Notes under the pieces: generated by a model
Seen by the model: only the letters and a program-made list of their open reading frames with translations
Told to the model about the DNA's origin: nothing
Database searches by the model: none
Translations under genes and position numbers: made by a program
Shown: positions 48,819-59,264 of the stretch, one piece after another
How the letters are laid out: the number at the start of each line of letters is the position of its first letter
Position numbering within the stretch: position 1 is the stretch's first letter
NCBI GenBank assembly: GCA_947462335.1
Contig: OX381707.1
Span: 14,537,418 to 14,601,417, forward strand
Reading direction: 5' to 3'
Source: Harmothoe impar
Taxonomy: Eukaryota > Annelida > Polychaeta > Phyllodocida > Polynoidae
Length of the DNA stretch: 64,000 nt

Positions 48819-48896
48819 GGGGTTGGGGCCGGGGGAGGGGGGGGTAGCCACTCTTGTACCCCGTCAGTAGGCTTGGGGTGGGGTGGGGGGGGGGGG
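48819..48896 (+). other. Two G-quadruplex-capable tracts
   Basis: 48819-48844 has four G runs of 4, 4, 5 and 8 separated by 1-2 bases. 48875-48896 has three runs of 4, 4 and 12 separated by single T. Both satisfy usual G4 patterns. Confidence 0.75.
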
Positions 48897-49167
48897 CGCT
48901 CACTTTTTTCCAGGGTCGATACCCATTTCAATTGATACTTTGATTAAAACAGAGGAGCCAAACATGGAATGTTACGTCTGAATAGTTGTAGATGTAGAGT
49001 TCGATTCTGGGAGTAGTATTCAGTGTTAATAGTTTTGATCTTGTTCAATATAGGAACTGCCACGGTAAATATATGGTGTAAAATGTTTCATTACATAATG
49101 TCTGAAACATAATATGCCAATAACATACAAAGGACGTTGTTGAAAGGTATGTTAAACACAGGTTATA

Positions 49168-49529
49168 CAGGGGTAGACACTAACGCTGGCCCGGGAGCCA
49201 ATGGCCCGTAGTTTTGTTTCCATGCCCACAGTTTTTCCGAAAATTGCCTTCCTATGGGCCCGGCTGGCCCACAGGACTGGATGAGGAAAATTCTAGTGAG
49301 ATGTATCTTCACCAATATTGTCATGTTATATGTCGCTGAAAGATAAAATCGATAGGAATTCTGTCATTCTGCTTAGATTTTGATATAACTTTAACAGTGA
49401 TACCTATAACCTTGTCTCTAAGAAAGTGAAATATTCATTCTGGGCCCGCAGTTTTAGGTGTGGGCCCGTAAATTTCGGAAGCTGCGGGCCCAGGTGGCCC
49501 ATGGCTGAAAAAGTTAATGTCTACCCTTG
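49168..49529. mobile_element. 362-bp hAT-like MITE
   Basis: The ends CAGGGGTAGACACTAAC and the inverse of CAAGGGTAGACATTAAC match hAT-style YAGNG termini. A six-base GTTATA/GTTATG pair flanks them, an imperfect target duplication. The interior has several GGGCCC and GGCCCA words. There is no coding capacity. Confidence 0.6.
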
Positions 49530-51469
49530 GTTATGAAAGGAAACAGGTCTACCAACTCTAAACTGTGCTACCAGCGTTGAGGCACAGTACATGGACCAGG
49601 GTGTGCAGATAGCAATGGCCATTGGATGTTGTTTGTTTGAATGTATCCAGGAAAGATTACAGCTTCCAAGAAGGCTTGCATACAGCTCCCCAACATCAAT
49701 TACCAAAGCTGTCTTCCAAGAACCCATATGAGTTCTGATTAGGAATACCAGATAATTATTTCATCAATCATCCCAATAGATGATAGGTGTGTACTAAGAT
49801 TGGTGTGATAACGGCCTCCTATTGGAACCTGTGCATGCCCTTATAGATAAGGATAGCAGCTGAAGTATTAAGTACAGTGTGCAGTCATTTTTGTATTGTT
49901 CTGGACATACCCATTACTAATCTCTTCTGTTTATCATCTCATCTCTCTATGACTCTGTCTAGCTCCCACCCCCTACCAATGGATTGCACCATTATTTTTT
50001 ATATACAACACGTCCTCCCCCATTACAGAGGTCTCGCTTCTGTGTACAGCTCCTACAGTTCTCTGCTAATTCAGTTCCCCTTCTCACTGCCTCCACACCA
50101 TGTCTTGCCGGGTGCCAGTGTATGCTGGTGTCATTGGCAGCTGGTGTCCACCACTAGACACCACCCCATGCATCACACAGCCCCATCCTACACTGATAAT
50201 TCTAGGCTCCCTATACAACCTCTCAGTCACTAGTACCTAACCTAGTTAGTCATTTGCTGGCCCCCTATACAACCAACCTAGGTAAGTTATTATTGTCAGG
50301 TTGGTCAGTACTGAACAACCCACCTTAGTCTTTTAATTTCCAGGGGGAACCACGAAGTGGTCATCAAAGTATCTTACAGGTGGCACCAACTAGTGGTATA
50401 CAAATACAACACACCAATGATGAACCTAGGTTAGCCACTTCTGGCTGACCCCTCAGTCATTTTTGAATATAACTTTGCCATTGTGAGTAACACACGTATG
50501 ATGAACCTAGGATAGTCTGTACTAACTAACCCTTTCAACCTATGGATTTTCAGTGTTCAAGGGTGGGTAAGGGGCTCATCCTGTCTGCCTACTGGAGTGG
50601 TATGCATGACCAGGCTTCATTACCTCAATCTGACATGGTGTCATTACCCTGACACAACTGCCACAGGGCAACCTGGCATCTGTTTCTTTAGCTATTCATG
50701 TATACAACTGTTACTGTTAGAGCTACACCTACAAGATTAATTCAAATCTTTATAATTTCTTGCAGGTGAGTAAACCATGACATGACTCATGTCGGTTCAC
50801 AACACACCTTCTTAAGGGAAAGTGTCTGTAGCATAATTATCACTTTTCTCAAAGATATCTCTATGATCATACAATTTTAGATATAAGGGTTTTTCAGACG
50901 TATAGCTGATACATCTATTTTAAACAGAAGTTTCCTCTTGTTTTAATAAATGTGTTATAGTTTTCACAATCCTGCAACCTGTCTGAGCTGTTCTTAAACG
51001 AAGAGCAGCCTCTGTAGGGAGTTAATGGATGTCTGTCATAATATTATATACCATATTCACCTACTACTACTATTTGACCATGTCACATTCATCGCGCAAC
51101 TATATGCAACATAGGCAGCTTTTGTTCCAGACAGATGCTGCCGAATAAATAGTTTTTTATTGTTTGATTCAAGATAAAGTTTGCAAGGAATACATTTACA
51201 TATGGTATAGTAGCTTACGCTAGACCATACATATGTGGGAGGATGCAGTCAGAGAAATATAGCATTGAAAGTTTACCTACGTTCCATATGCTGCCTATAT
51301 ATTTATAGTCATTAATCTATAGGATGATTTAGGACAACAACACTATACAAAAAAGAGCTGCTAGATAAATCAGTAATACATGACAGGATGCAGTAATGAC
51401 AGATTACATACAAATGAAAAGAGGTTTCAAGGAATGACTCTAAGCTAAATCAGCTATGTTGTCTATACT
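49530..51469. repeat. Segment paralogous to 21.8-25.2 kb
   Basis: 49610-50190 and 50556-50660 match about 21840-22960 and 23329-23640 in the same orientation, differing by MITE insertions on each side. 51300-51390 matches 35555-35650. The 118-codon frame at 49877-50233 runs into the MITE and is not a gene. Confidence 0.55.
50191..50555 (+). mobile_element. 365-bp CACTGA MITE, copy 2
   Basis: The same element as 22961-23328 in the opposite orientation, with CACTGATAAT and ATTTTCAGTG ends. The paralogous sequence at about 23395-23410 has no insertion here, which gives the empty site. The flank left is TA and right is TT, compatible with an original TA duplication. Confidence 0.85.
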
Positions 51470-53820
51470 CACCATTATAAGGTAACAAAAAACAGCATCC
51501 TCTAGGGCACCTGTACCTGTGCACACCTCACAAGCGATGTTAGCCTCCAGAGGGCAAGGCTTACCTAGAGATTAGAGTGGGTGGTCCGCCCACACCCATT
51601 AGCATGGGGCATAGTTGTTGTTCCAGGTCCCTGGAGCTCTGGGCAGTGGGAATCCTGATCCCCTAATACCAGGCACATCAGTCTAAGGTTTAGGGGATCA
51701 AGCCTGCTTCCAGATTCAATTTGAATCTAAATAGGGACACAAAGGCAGAGCCTTGCATATCAATGGAAAAATGGGTTCCACTGAAAAGAGGCTGTCTTAG
51801 ATATGGATATATTCGAAAGCTTAGAGATAGTTTTACAAAAATTCTACTTTTTCCTGCGCTCTTGGTACTTTGTGTTCTATTTTTAGACGTTTGGTATCCA
51901 TTTTCGGTGGAGTTTGCTCGCCCTCATCCAGTAATATGTATGACTCACAAGTTACGGAGGGGTATAGATGGCCTGAATCCAGGAGGGGATTTGAAAAAAG
52001 AAAGAAAAAAAAAAAGACCTCGACTTAACAGAAAACTTATAAGCAGTGATTGTGTCTTTTTTTCCAAAATCTCTCCACACATTAGAGCATTTGTATGTGT
52101 GTCTTAAGGGTACTGTTATCCTGTTTTGTTTTACCTAGCATCAATAATGTAGTCTATGTATACCTCTTCTCTTTTAGCACCCACGTCCAGTCTACCCAAT
52201 GCTATCCCGTTGATATACATTTTGAAAATTCCTTTGAGAAAAATGAAGTGGCGATAACTTATCATCCTCTCAATACTTTTTAGGGGTCAATCTCCAAAAC
52301 CTATAACTACAGTTACTACTAGTATATAAAATGTTTTTGTATATAAAATGTTTTTATACTGGAGATGTAAAAATAAATCCAAGTGGTTTAATACATGTAT
52401 CTGTTCTTACCTTTCCCTAAGCTTGCCCTCATACCTAGACCATTGAGCACCTTGTAGGGTTCAGGAAAAGGGTATTGCACATTTGAGAACTATGAGGGCC
52501 TTAACATATCATGAGTGGCATTCAAGTTGGATTACTTTGCAGTTCTCAATGGAATGGATGATTGTTGTGTAATTGGTTGAACTTCGGCCCACAAAATGAA
52601 TCCCCTTCATAATTGATTGCCATGTAAGCATTTCCTGATTTTAACTCACACATATGTTATGAAGCCTTACACCTCTGAGTTGCAAGGCAATGATGTAAGA
52701 TGGGAGAAATAATTCAGAATGAAAGAGTATCTGATGGAAAGCATGAATGGTTTATAGTGTTGTTGAAGTTGATTCGGGCTAACAGCAATTGATTGAATGG
52801 TCATTTAAATGAAAAAGGTTTTTACTGGGATAGAACATAGACCACTACACAAAGACAGCTCTTGGTGAACTCGATTTCACTGCAATATTCTCTGATGATG
52901 AAATGAGCTTTATATTTAATGTCCCATTTAGTTTTTTTTGTCCTAATCAACTTACGATTTGCAGAGACAAGGCAAGAAAATATTGCTTTTATCTCAGAGG
53001 CAAGTTATGAATCTATAGCCTATGAATAGTATACATGTATTTGTTTATTAAGTACGATTCGAAGCCACTCCGGCCAGTAATTGTTTATTTGACTTCTAAA
53101 TTTATTTCATTGGGTCTGATTTGTTTAGAGATCAAAAGCTTTTATGCCAACAGTTCCCTTAACTATGACCTTTTAATGATCCTGCAATGAGTTCCATATA
53201 GGTTATGTATGCCTTACAATGGTCAAGAAATACATAAAGCTGATGTAGTAATAAGTTACCAACTGTTATGTGATGAATTATGAAGTGAGTACCAATAAGC
53301 TGTTAGTGCCCTATAAATATCATCAAAAACGGCTAATTACTTTGAGTAATTCTCTAATCGATCCCTAAAACATTATCAGAAACATCACACCAACTGTCTG
53401 CCAACTGGTAGCTGAATGGGACAGGTCCTGTCTATTTTTTGTTGTGTTGGGGAACCAAGTTCAAAAAGGGCAAAACATCGGAGATCTCCTAGAGATGTTC
53501 AATTAGAGTTTAAACAAAGTTAGCTGGAATGACAGATGTTTTGGACAGAGTGTGTAGCAATCAATCTGTAGACAAAAGTCTGCTTTAATTCTACCCCAAA
53601 TACTGTTCAAGGATGGCTTACACCCACTAGAAAACAAGAAGAAATTGATTAAGCATGCCCAGATGAATCCCTACAGACCACCCTCCACATCCAACCCACA
53701 AGCACATCCATCCAGAACTGGAAGTTAAAAGGGCAAGAAAATACACTAATTTCAATTTCCGATCTAGTTTCCACCAGCTTTATTTCCCCCAAGGAATTCA
53801 AAGACTCGGATTGATGGGAG
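51470..53820. repeat. Segmental duplication core block, copy 3
   Basis: This has all shared landmarks of copies 1 and 2, including the 250-bp left module (51470-51745) and the closing GAATTCAAAGACTCGGATT. The 128-codon frame at 51721-52107 is not preserved in the other copies. Confidence 0.75.
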
Positions 53821-54084
53821 GTAAGTAGAAAGGGGATGAAGATGGAAGCTATTTGGTTTGATTAGAAGAAAGGGTTCTATGGGAGATAGATTAACAGTGT
53901 CTATGTTGGAGAGCTATTGACTCCTCAAAGATGGCAAGAATTTCGAATTTCACCTTGGTGCACTATAACTGGTGAGTAGCCTCCCAGCATTCTGTTGGTT
54001 TATCCTACAATCCGCTTTCTGCCCTGGATACCAACTGCATGATACAGACCTAAGGCCCATTTTCCATTATCTGTATGATACTTT

Positions 54085-54212
54085 CACAGAGAGAAGAAAT
54101 AGCGTCAAAAGGGAGTCCAGGTTGCCTCCAGAATGACTCCCCTCTATAAAGGGAGACCAGGTCACGTAAGGGAGCCTAGGACTCCCTTTTGACGCTGTTT
54201 CTTCTCTCTGTG
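54085..54212. mobile_element. 128-bp foldback MITE, CACAGAGAGAAGAA family
   Basis: 34-bp ends beginning CACAGAGAGAAGAAATAGCG are inverted at 54179-54212 with one mismatch. TT flanks both sides. It shares its terminal 14 bases with the element at 54848. Confidence 0.8.
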
Positions 54213-54847
54213 TTCTATCAGCAGATTCACCAATAGCTGAATGATAGTTTCTATCAGCACCCAAAAGAAAGCCATTGGAGACCCACACTGTGTAGTGTGG
54301 TTGCTGTGGGTGTATACATTGCTGAAAAATGATGCCATGGCATATCAAAGCCCTATGCAGCTATTAAAGAGTTAACATGTTGCAATGTTGGGCTATGTGA
54401 CTCGTTTGACCAGTCCCAGTAGGACTGATAGAACTTTCACATTTTAGACTACAATAATGTAGTATCGCATTATAATGCAGGCAGTAAAAGAGCAATGACC
54501 TTGACTATCTCAATGCTTCAGTGCTATAGGATGAAACATGTAAAAGTCCTTTAATTCCTTATGGTACTAGCCAAATGCATTAGAAAACTTAGAATTGTCA
54601 ATGAGCACATGTCTGTCTTGTATGAGCTTGGTGGTAGTAGCACAACACTAAGAAACATTCTTAAGTTTGCACAGCTCTCTCTGATTGTTACCATTATGCC
54701 TTCACTACACTTCAAAGCAATGCCAATGAGCCATTATACACAAATTATCATTCCAACTACTTAACTGCAAGACAAATTCTAGATTAAATAACCTTACAAT
54801 GAACTATCAACCATTTTCTGGAAGATATGTGGCTCTTGGAATAACTT

Positions 54848-55076
54848 CACAGAGAGAAGAAGTACAATCACTGTAACTTTCAAATGGGAGCCCGGATCAC
54901 TGAGGTAACTCTCCCCAGGACTCTGAAGTGACTCCCAATCAGTAGGAGTCTTAGAATAGTCATTACAGAGATTTTATAGAGTCTGGCCAATGTTAGGGAG
55001 TCACTTCAGAGTCCTGGGGAGAGTTACCTCAGTGATCAAGTCGGGAGTCACAGTGATTCTACTTCTTTTCTCTGTG
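54848..55076. mobile_element. 229-bp foldback MITE, CACAGAGAGAAGAA family
   Basis: Inverted arms of about 90 bp at 54848-54940 and 54990-55076 include the perfect stretch CACTGAGGTAACTCTCCCCA and its inverse. The ends match the 54085 element. TT flanks both sides. Confidence 0.8.
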
Positions 55077-55092
55077 TTGGGTCAAAACTAAA

Positions 55093-55154
55093 CAAGAATT
55101 GCGGTTGTTGCCGCGTAAAATCATTTTTATACGCGGCAACAACCGCAATTCTTG
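55093..55154. repeat. Perfect 25-bp inverted repeat, 12-base loop
   Basis: CAAGAATTGCGGTTGTTGCC continuing GCGTA at 55093-55117 is exactly inverted at 55130-55154, around an A/T-only loop except one C. It lies 16 bp from the preceding MITE. Confidence 0.95.
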
Positions 55155-55224
55155 CATTTGAAGGAACATAATGTCTACATAGTTGGTATATTTGTAGGGG
55201 ACCCATTCAAGACACCATATAATG

Positions 55225-55407
55225 AGGGTAGACCCCTGAAATCGACATGGCGACATAGCCTATTCTTAAAATCGGCATGCGACATGAGGCCTAGTGACAT
55301 GCGATATGAGTTTTTAAAAGATAGTGACAGGGGACATGAGCAATTCTTAAAATCGACATGGGACATTGGGATTATTAAGCGACATGGACATGCGACATGA
55401 CCATTTC
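55225..55407 (+). repeat. Degenerate CGACATG tandem array, interrupted
   Basis: Units of the type TTCTTAAAATCGACATGCGA with spacers repeat four to five times. One more unit, TTAAAATTGACATGCGACAT, is at 56152-56171 beyond the TTAA insertion, so the array was once continuous. Confidence 0.75.
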
Positions 55408-55411
55408 TTAA

Positions 55412-56151
55412 AGGGGTATGCCAGGGTCTATGCATGTGGCACCTGGTGGCAAAAAATGAAACTACCTAAAACCATGATAAAAACATGTATCCCTGTTGCA
55501 TATGTTTTAACTCACCTTTATTAACCATTTAAATCACAGACTATGGCATTTTACACACCTACTCACTGTGTTTTGTTGATGCCAAAAGCTATGCGCTATA
55601 CGATGATGGCCTGTCTGGGCCGACTGGAAAGTATTTGAATATGTCCCCAACTGGATTAATTCATCAGTGAATCACTTTATTTTTTGGGATGTAAAGTGTA
55701 TCCTATGATCCTATGTACACATGGCTAGGGTTTTGGTTACAACTTGTTGACAACTTTGTCTTCTGTGTCACAAAATATAGAAAAAATATAATTAATTTAT
55801 TTTGTGTTTTCCCCTAAATTGGTCACGGCTCATTGGTTTCATCTATGACCACTCATTTTTATGGATTGATTATGTCCCAGACTATCTGCTCTAAACATCT
55901 GAGAAGTTTGGTTAGGATTTTATTGGTCAATTTTTCATAAAGATCAAAAATGTTGGAAAAATTGGGTTTGCACCATACGCTGCCATGGTTAAGGGTTTCC
56001 TATCTTCAAATGTCAATACATCAAAATCTAGCACTATGAGGTATTGTTATTTTTGCTTCTATCACATCATGATACATCAAACTAATATAATCCCAAGTGA
56101 TTAAGAGATATTATTTGTAGAATAGAATTGACAGAACCCTCCCGTATACCT
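55412..56151. mobile_element. 740-bp TTAA-flanked element inside the array
   Basis: TTAA occurs at 55408-55411 and 56152-56155. The imperfect ends AGGGGTATGCCAGGG and (inverted) AGGTATACGGGAGGG pair. Closing the gap across one TTAA restores a normal array unit, so the insertion is well supported. It is probably a piggyBac-type non-autonomous element. Confidence 0.8.
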
Positions 56152-56179
56152 TTAAAATTGACATGCGACATAGAGGGCC

Positions 56180-56690
56180 CCCCATCTACACCCCCCATAT
56201 AAACAGGGCGGGAGGATGATATAACTGACAGATGTGACACAACAGGGGAAAATGTGCCGTTACAGGGATATAGTGCAGCAGCATACCATTATCTTAGTGA
56301 TTTATCATGGAACTTATGGAAACTTTCCCCTTGCCTGATTTTGACAATCATAACTCATAGGAGATCACTATGACCTTCTCTTCCAAATAAATATTAACAT
56401 GTATTTGTGTGATTATCTAATTTTGAGTACACCAACAGCTTTCTCAAAGAATTAGATGTAGTGTTATGGAGAATGTTCTGAGTCCTACTAAGTAGGACTA
56501 GCACTGTCAGTGCTTAACACAGGGACAGTTTCATATGTGTTGCTAAGAAAGGCTGATGGTGATTATTTTTGGGGTAGGATTGCCAGAATTGGGAAAGGAG
56601 AAGTTGCCAATGATAAGGTTCCTTGATAAGTCAGTAGGCTAATTTCATATTGTTTCATGGGTAGTGGCCACCTAGTGCCTGTTTATGTCA
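56180..56690. other. No gene recognised
   Basis: A 0.5-kb stretch between the CGACATG array and the satellite. Nothing could be recognised. Confidence 0.45.
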
Positions 56691-56699
56691 CTAAATCCC

Positions 56700-57530
56700 C
56701 GCAATGTTACGTTTTCCCCTGGGAGTTATTATGAATTCCTTGGGTCTTTGTTGGGGGGGGGGGGGGTAGGTAGGATTATAATCAACCTCAGGAGCATGGA
56801 AATGAGTGTTGCTAGGCAGATAAACAATTAGAGTAGCCATTGCTAGGCAACCAGCTGTCTTAGCAACAAACTTATAGAACCATTGAATTCCTTGCATCCA
56901 TGTTAGAGGGGGAAGGTATGATTATAATCAACCTCAGGAGCATGGAAATGGGTGTTGCTAGGCAGATAAACAAATTAGAATAGCTGTTGCTAGGCAACCA
57001 GCTGTCTTAGCAACAAACCAATTGAACCATTGAATTCCTTGGGTCATTGTAAGGGGGAGTAGGTATGATTATAATCAACCTCAGGAGCATGGAAATGGGT
57101 TGCTAGGCAGATAAACAATTAGAATAGCTGTTGTTAGGCAACCAGCTGTCTTAGCAACAAACTAATAGAACCATTGAATTCCTTGGGTCCATGTTAGGGG
57201 GGGGGGGGTAGGTAGGATTTTAATCCACCTCAGGAGCATGGAAATGGGTGTTGCTAGGCAGATAAACAATTAGAATAGCTGTTGCTAGGCAACCAGCTGT
57301 CTTAGCAACAAACTCATAGAACCATTGAATTCCTTGGGTCCATGTTAGGGGGGGTAGGTATGATTATAATCAACCTCAGGAGCATGGAAATGGGTGTTGC
57401 TAGGCAGATAAACAATTTGAATAGCTGTTGCTAGGCAACCAGCTGTCTTAGCGACAAACCAATAGAACCATTGAATTCCTTGGGTCCATGTTAGGGGGTA
57501 AAGGTATGCTTATGATCAACCTCAGGATCG
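56700..57530 (+). repeat. 146-149-bp tandem satellite, five units plus a partial
   Basis: The marker AACCTCAGGAGCATGG (or variant) recurs at 56784, 56930, 57077, 57226, 57372 and 57518, giving steps of 146, 147, 149, 146 and 146. Length differences come from a G run of variable size. Every full unit contains GTTGCTAGGCAAC or one variant (ATTGCTAGGCAAC), then CAGCTGTCTTAGCAACAAAC. Units are about 95% alike. Confidence 0.92.
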
Positions 57531-59066
57531 AAGGTTGATTAATATTAATTTTATCATTATATGCATAAATTTGTGTTGTGACACCTTAAACAAAATGGCG
57601 GCACCCCTCAAAACAAAATGGCGGCACCCGTACTGACTTCCTGTCAAGTGAAAACAATATAATGCCTCAACCTGGTAGTTCGCAAGCTCACCACCAGGGC
57701 CCCTCCAGGGCCTTTTGGCCTTAAAAAAGACAATGCATGGCAGGCATTGTGAGAGTTTGGCCTGATCTCGATGTGGTTATTTATTCAGCAGTAGGTGCTA
57801 TCTATATTAGATTAGAGAGCTTAATCAATCAATAACTGATTGATTGACTGGTTGCTTGTACGTTTGAGTAGTCTTATGTATGGTGATGTCTTTCTAGACC
57901 ATTACAACGTTAAAACCTCTTGCTAATTCTTGACAGACATTATGGATGCTGCTTACCAAAAACTGCAGTGAGCTAGTCTATGGTTGGATGATTGACTTTA
58001 TGAGATGAAATCACAGCCACTACCGATAAGATATTGATATTGAAATTGGAAACATGGCTTCAGGTTCAAGTTCAGTAATATTTTATTGAGCACATCAAGC
58101 ATGTTCTTCCGTCTCAACAATGGGCCGACCAACCCTCGGTGAAAAAATTAAGCACCATAGTCATAATCATTTTGTACAAAGTACAATCTCAGATAGTAGT
58201 AAACAATATAGATGCTGAGGCACCTCCTCATGATTTGATTTATCCAAAATTCAATAAACATATAAACACAATGAAAGTCTTCACTGTTGTCAATTCAATC
58301 TTCAAAACAATGTATATTATTACTGGCGTTCACTATTCAAGCCTAGCTTCCAAGGATGTACAGTTAATATTACTACCATCATCGCTACATATACGCAGTC
58401 TATGCCTACCTCATTGCATTCAATGATCATATTTACATTACACAATGTTAATACAAATGTTTGCATATACTATACCATCTGACTGTGTGTGCACAGTATG
58501 TCCTGACCATGTTTAGCGCGGTTATACGGACCCCTTGCATGTTCTCTTTGACATTTATTACCACATGATAAAAAATATACCTTCTCAGACTAGCAAATAT
58601 ATATCCTAAATACAATATTGATAATATTGATAATATGACATACCCTCTGGCTTCTGAGTTCTTCATTGTATTAGTTTGGTTATTGCTTAATTTACGCTCT
58701 TTACAATCGTATACTATAATAAAGAACCACGGCTGGTACATTCATAAGATAGGGTGGTGGGGGGGGGGGACCATCAGTGTGCAGTATTTGGTTTGGGTGA
58801 CTATTACATAACTGACCATCAGTCTATGTTTGTTTGGACGGGACGTCATAGCTGGCCATCAGATCATATGTGAGTTCCATCTCTAAAGTGAGTTCCATCT
58901 CCGACAACCACTTTTAGTTCCATAGACCTATAATCAGCTTTCCTGACAAGAAACACTGAAAAATAACACCCCTGGGTACCTTGTGGCCCATATCCAACCA
59001 TGCCCCATGTCCATTAAAAACCGTTCCCAATGTCCACAGATCTACTAATAGTTTTATAGATACATT
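57531..59066. other. Non-coding; duplicated segment and YY1-like pair
   Basis: CAAAATGGCGGCACCC occurs at 57591-57606 and 57614-57629. 57724-58045 is a copy of the segment at about 28937-29560. The 95- and 97-codon frames at 58139-58741 show no recognisable motif. The left boundary of the Ngaro-like element (A1) is at 59067. Confidence 0.5.
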
Positions 59067-59232
59067 TTGAGGGCATGAGGTAAATACCACATGCCCTATC
59101 ATTAAGACCAGCAGGCTACCCCCTCCCTTCGTCCTCCAGTGCTCATTAACATATCAGCCCCTCCCCTTTTCTCTCCACCCTCTCCCACGCCAGTCTCGCT
59201 CTCTGTGTCGTCTGGCTATGACTGTCTTTACC
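59067..59232 (+). repeat. Split direct repeat A1
   Basis: The 166-bp 5' terminus beginning TTGAGGGCATGAGGTAAATA, matching 63718-63883 with about three mismatches. The Gag start follows 33 bp later, so A1 probably carries the promoter (inferred). Confidence 0.9.
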
Positions 59233-59264
59233 TCTCCTCAGCCTCATATTGTCATAAGTAGAAA

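Noticed and set aside
48990..49020. GAGTTCGATTC resembling a tRNA B box
   Set aside because: No A box, acceptor stem or cloverleaf can be drawn around it.
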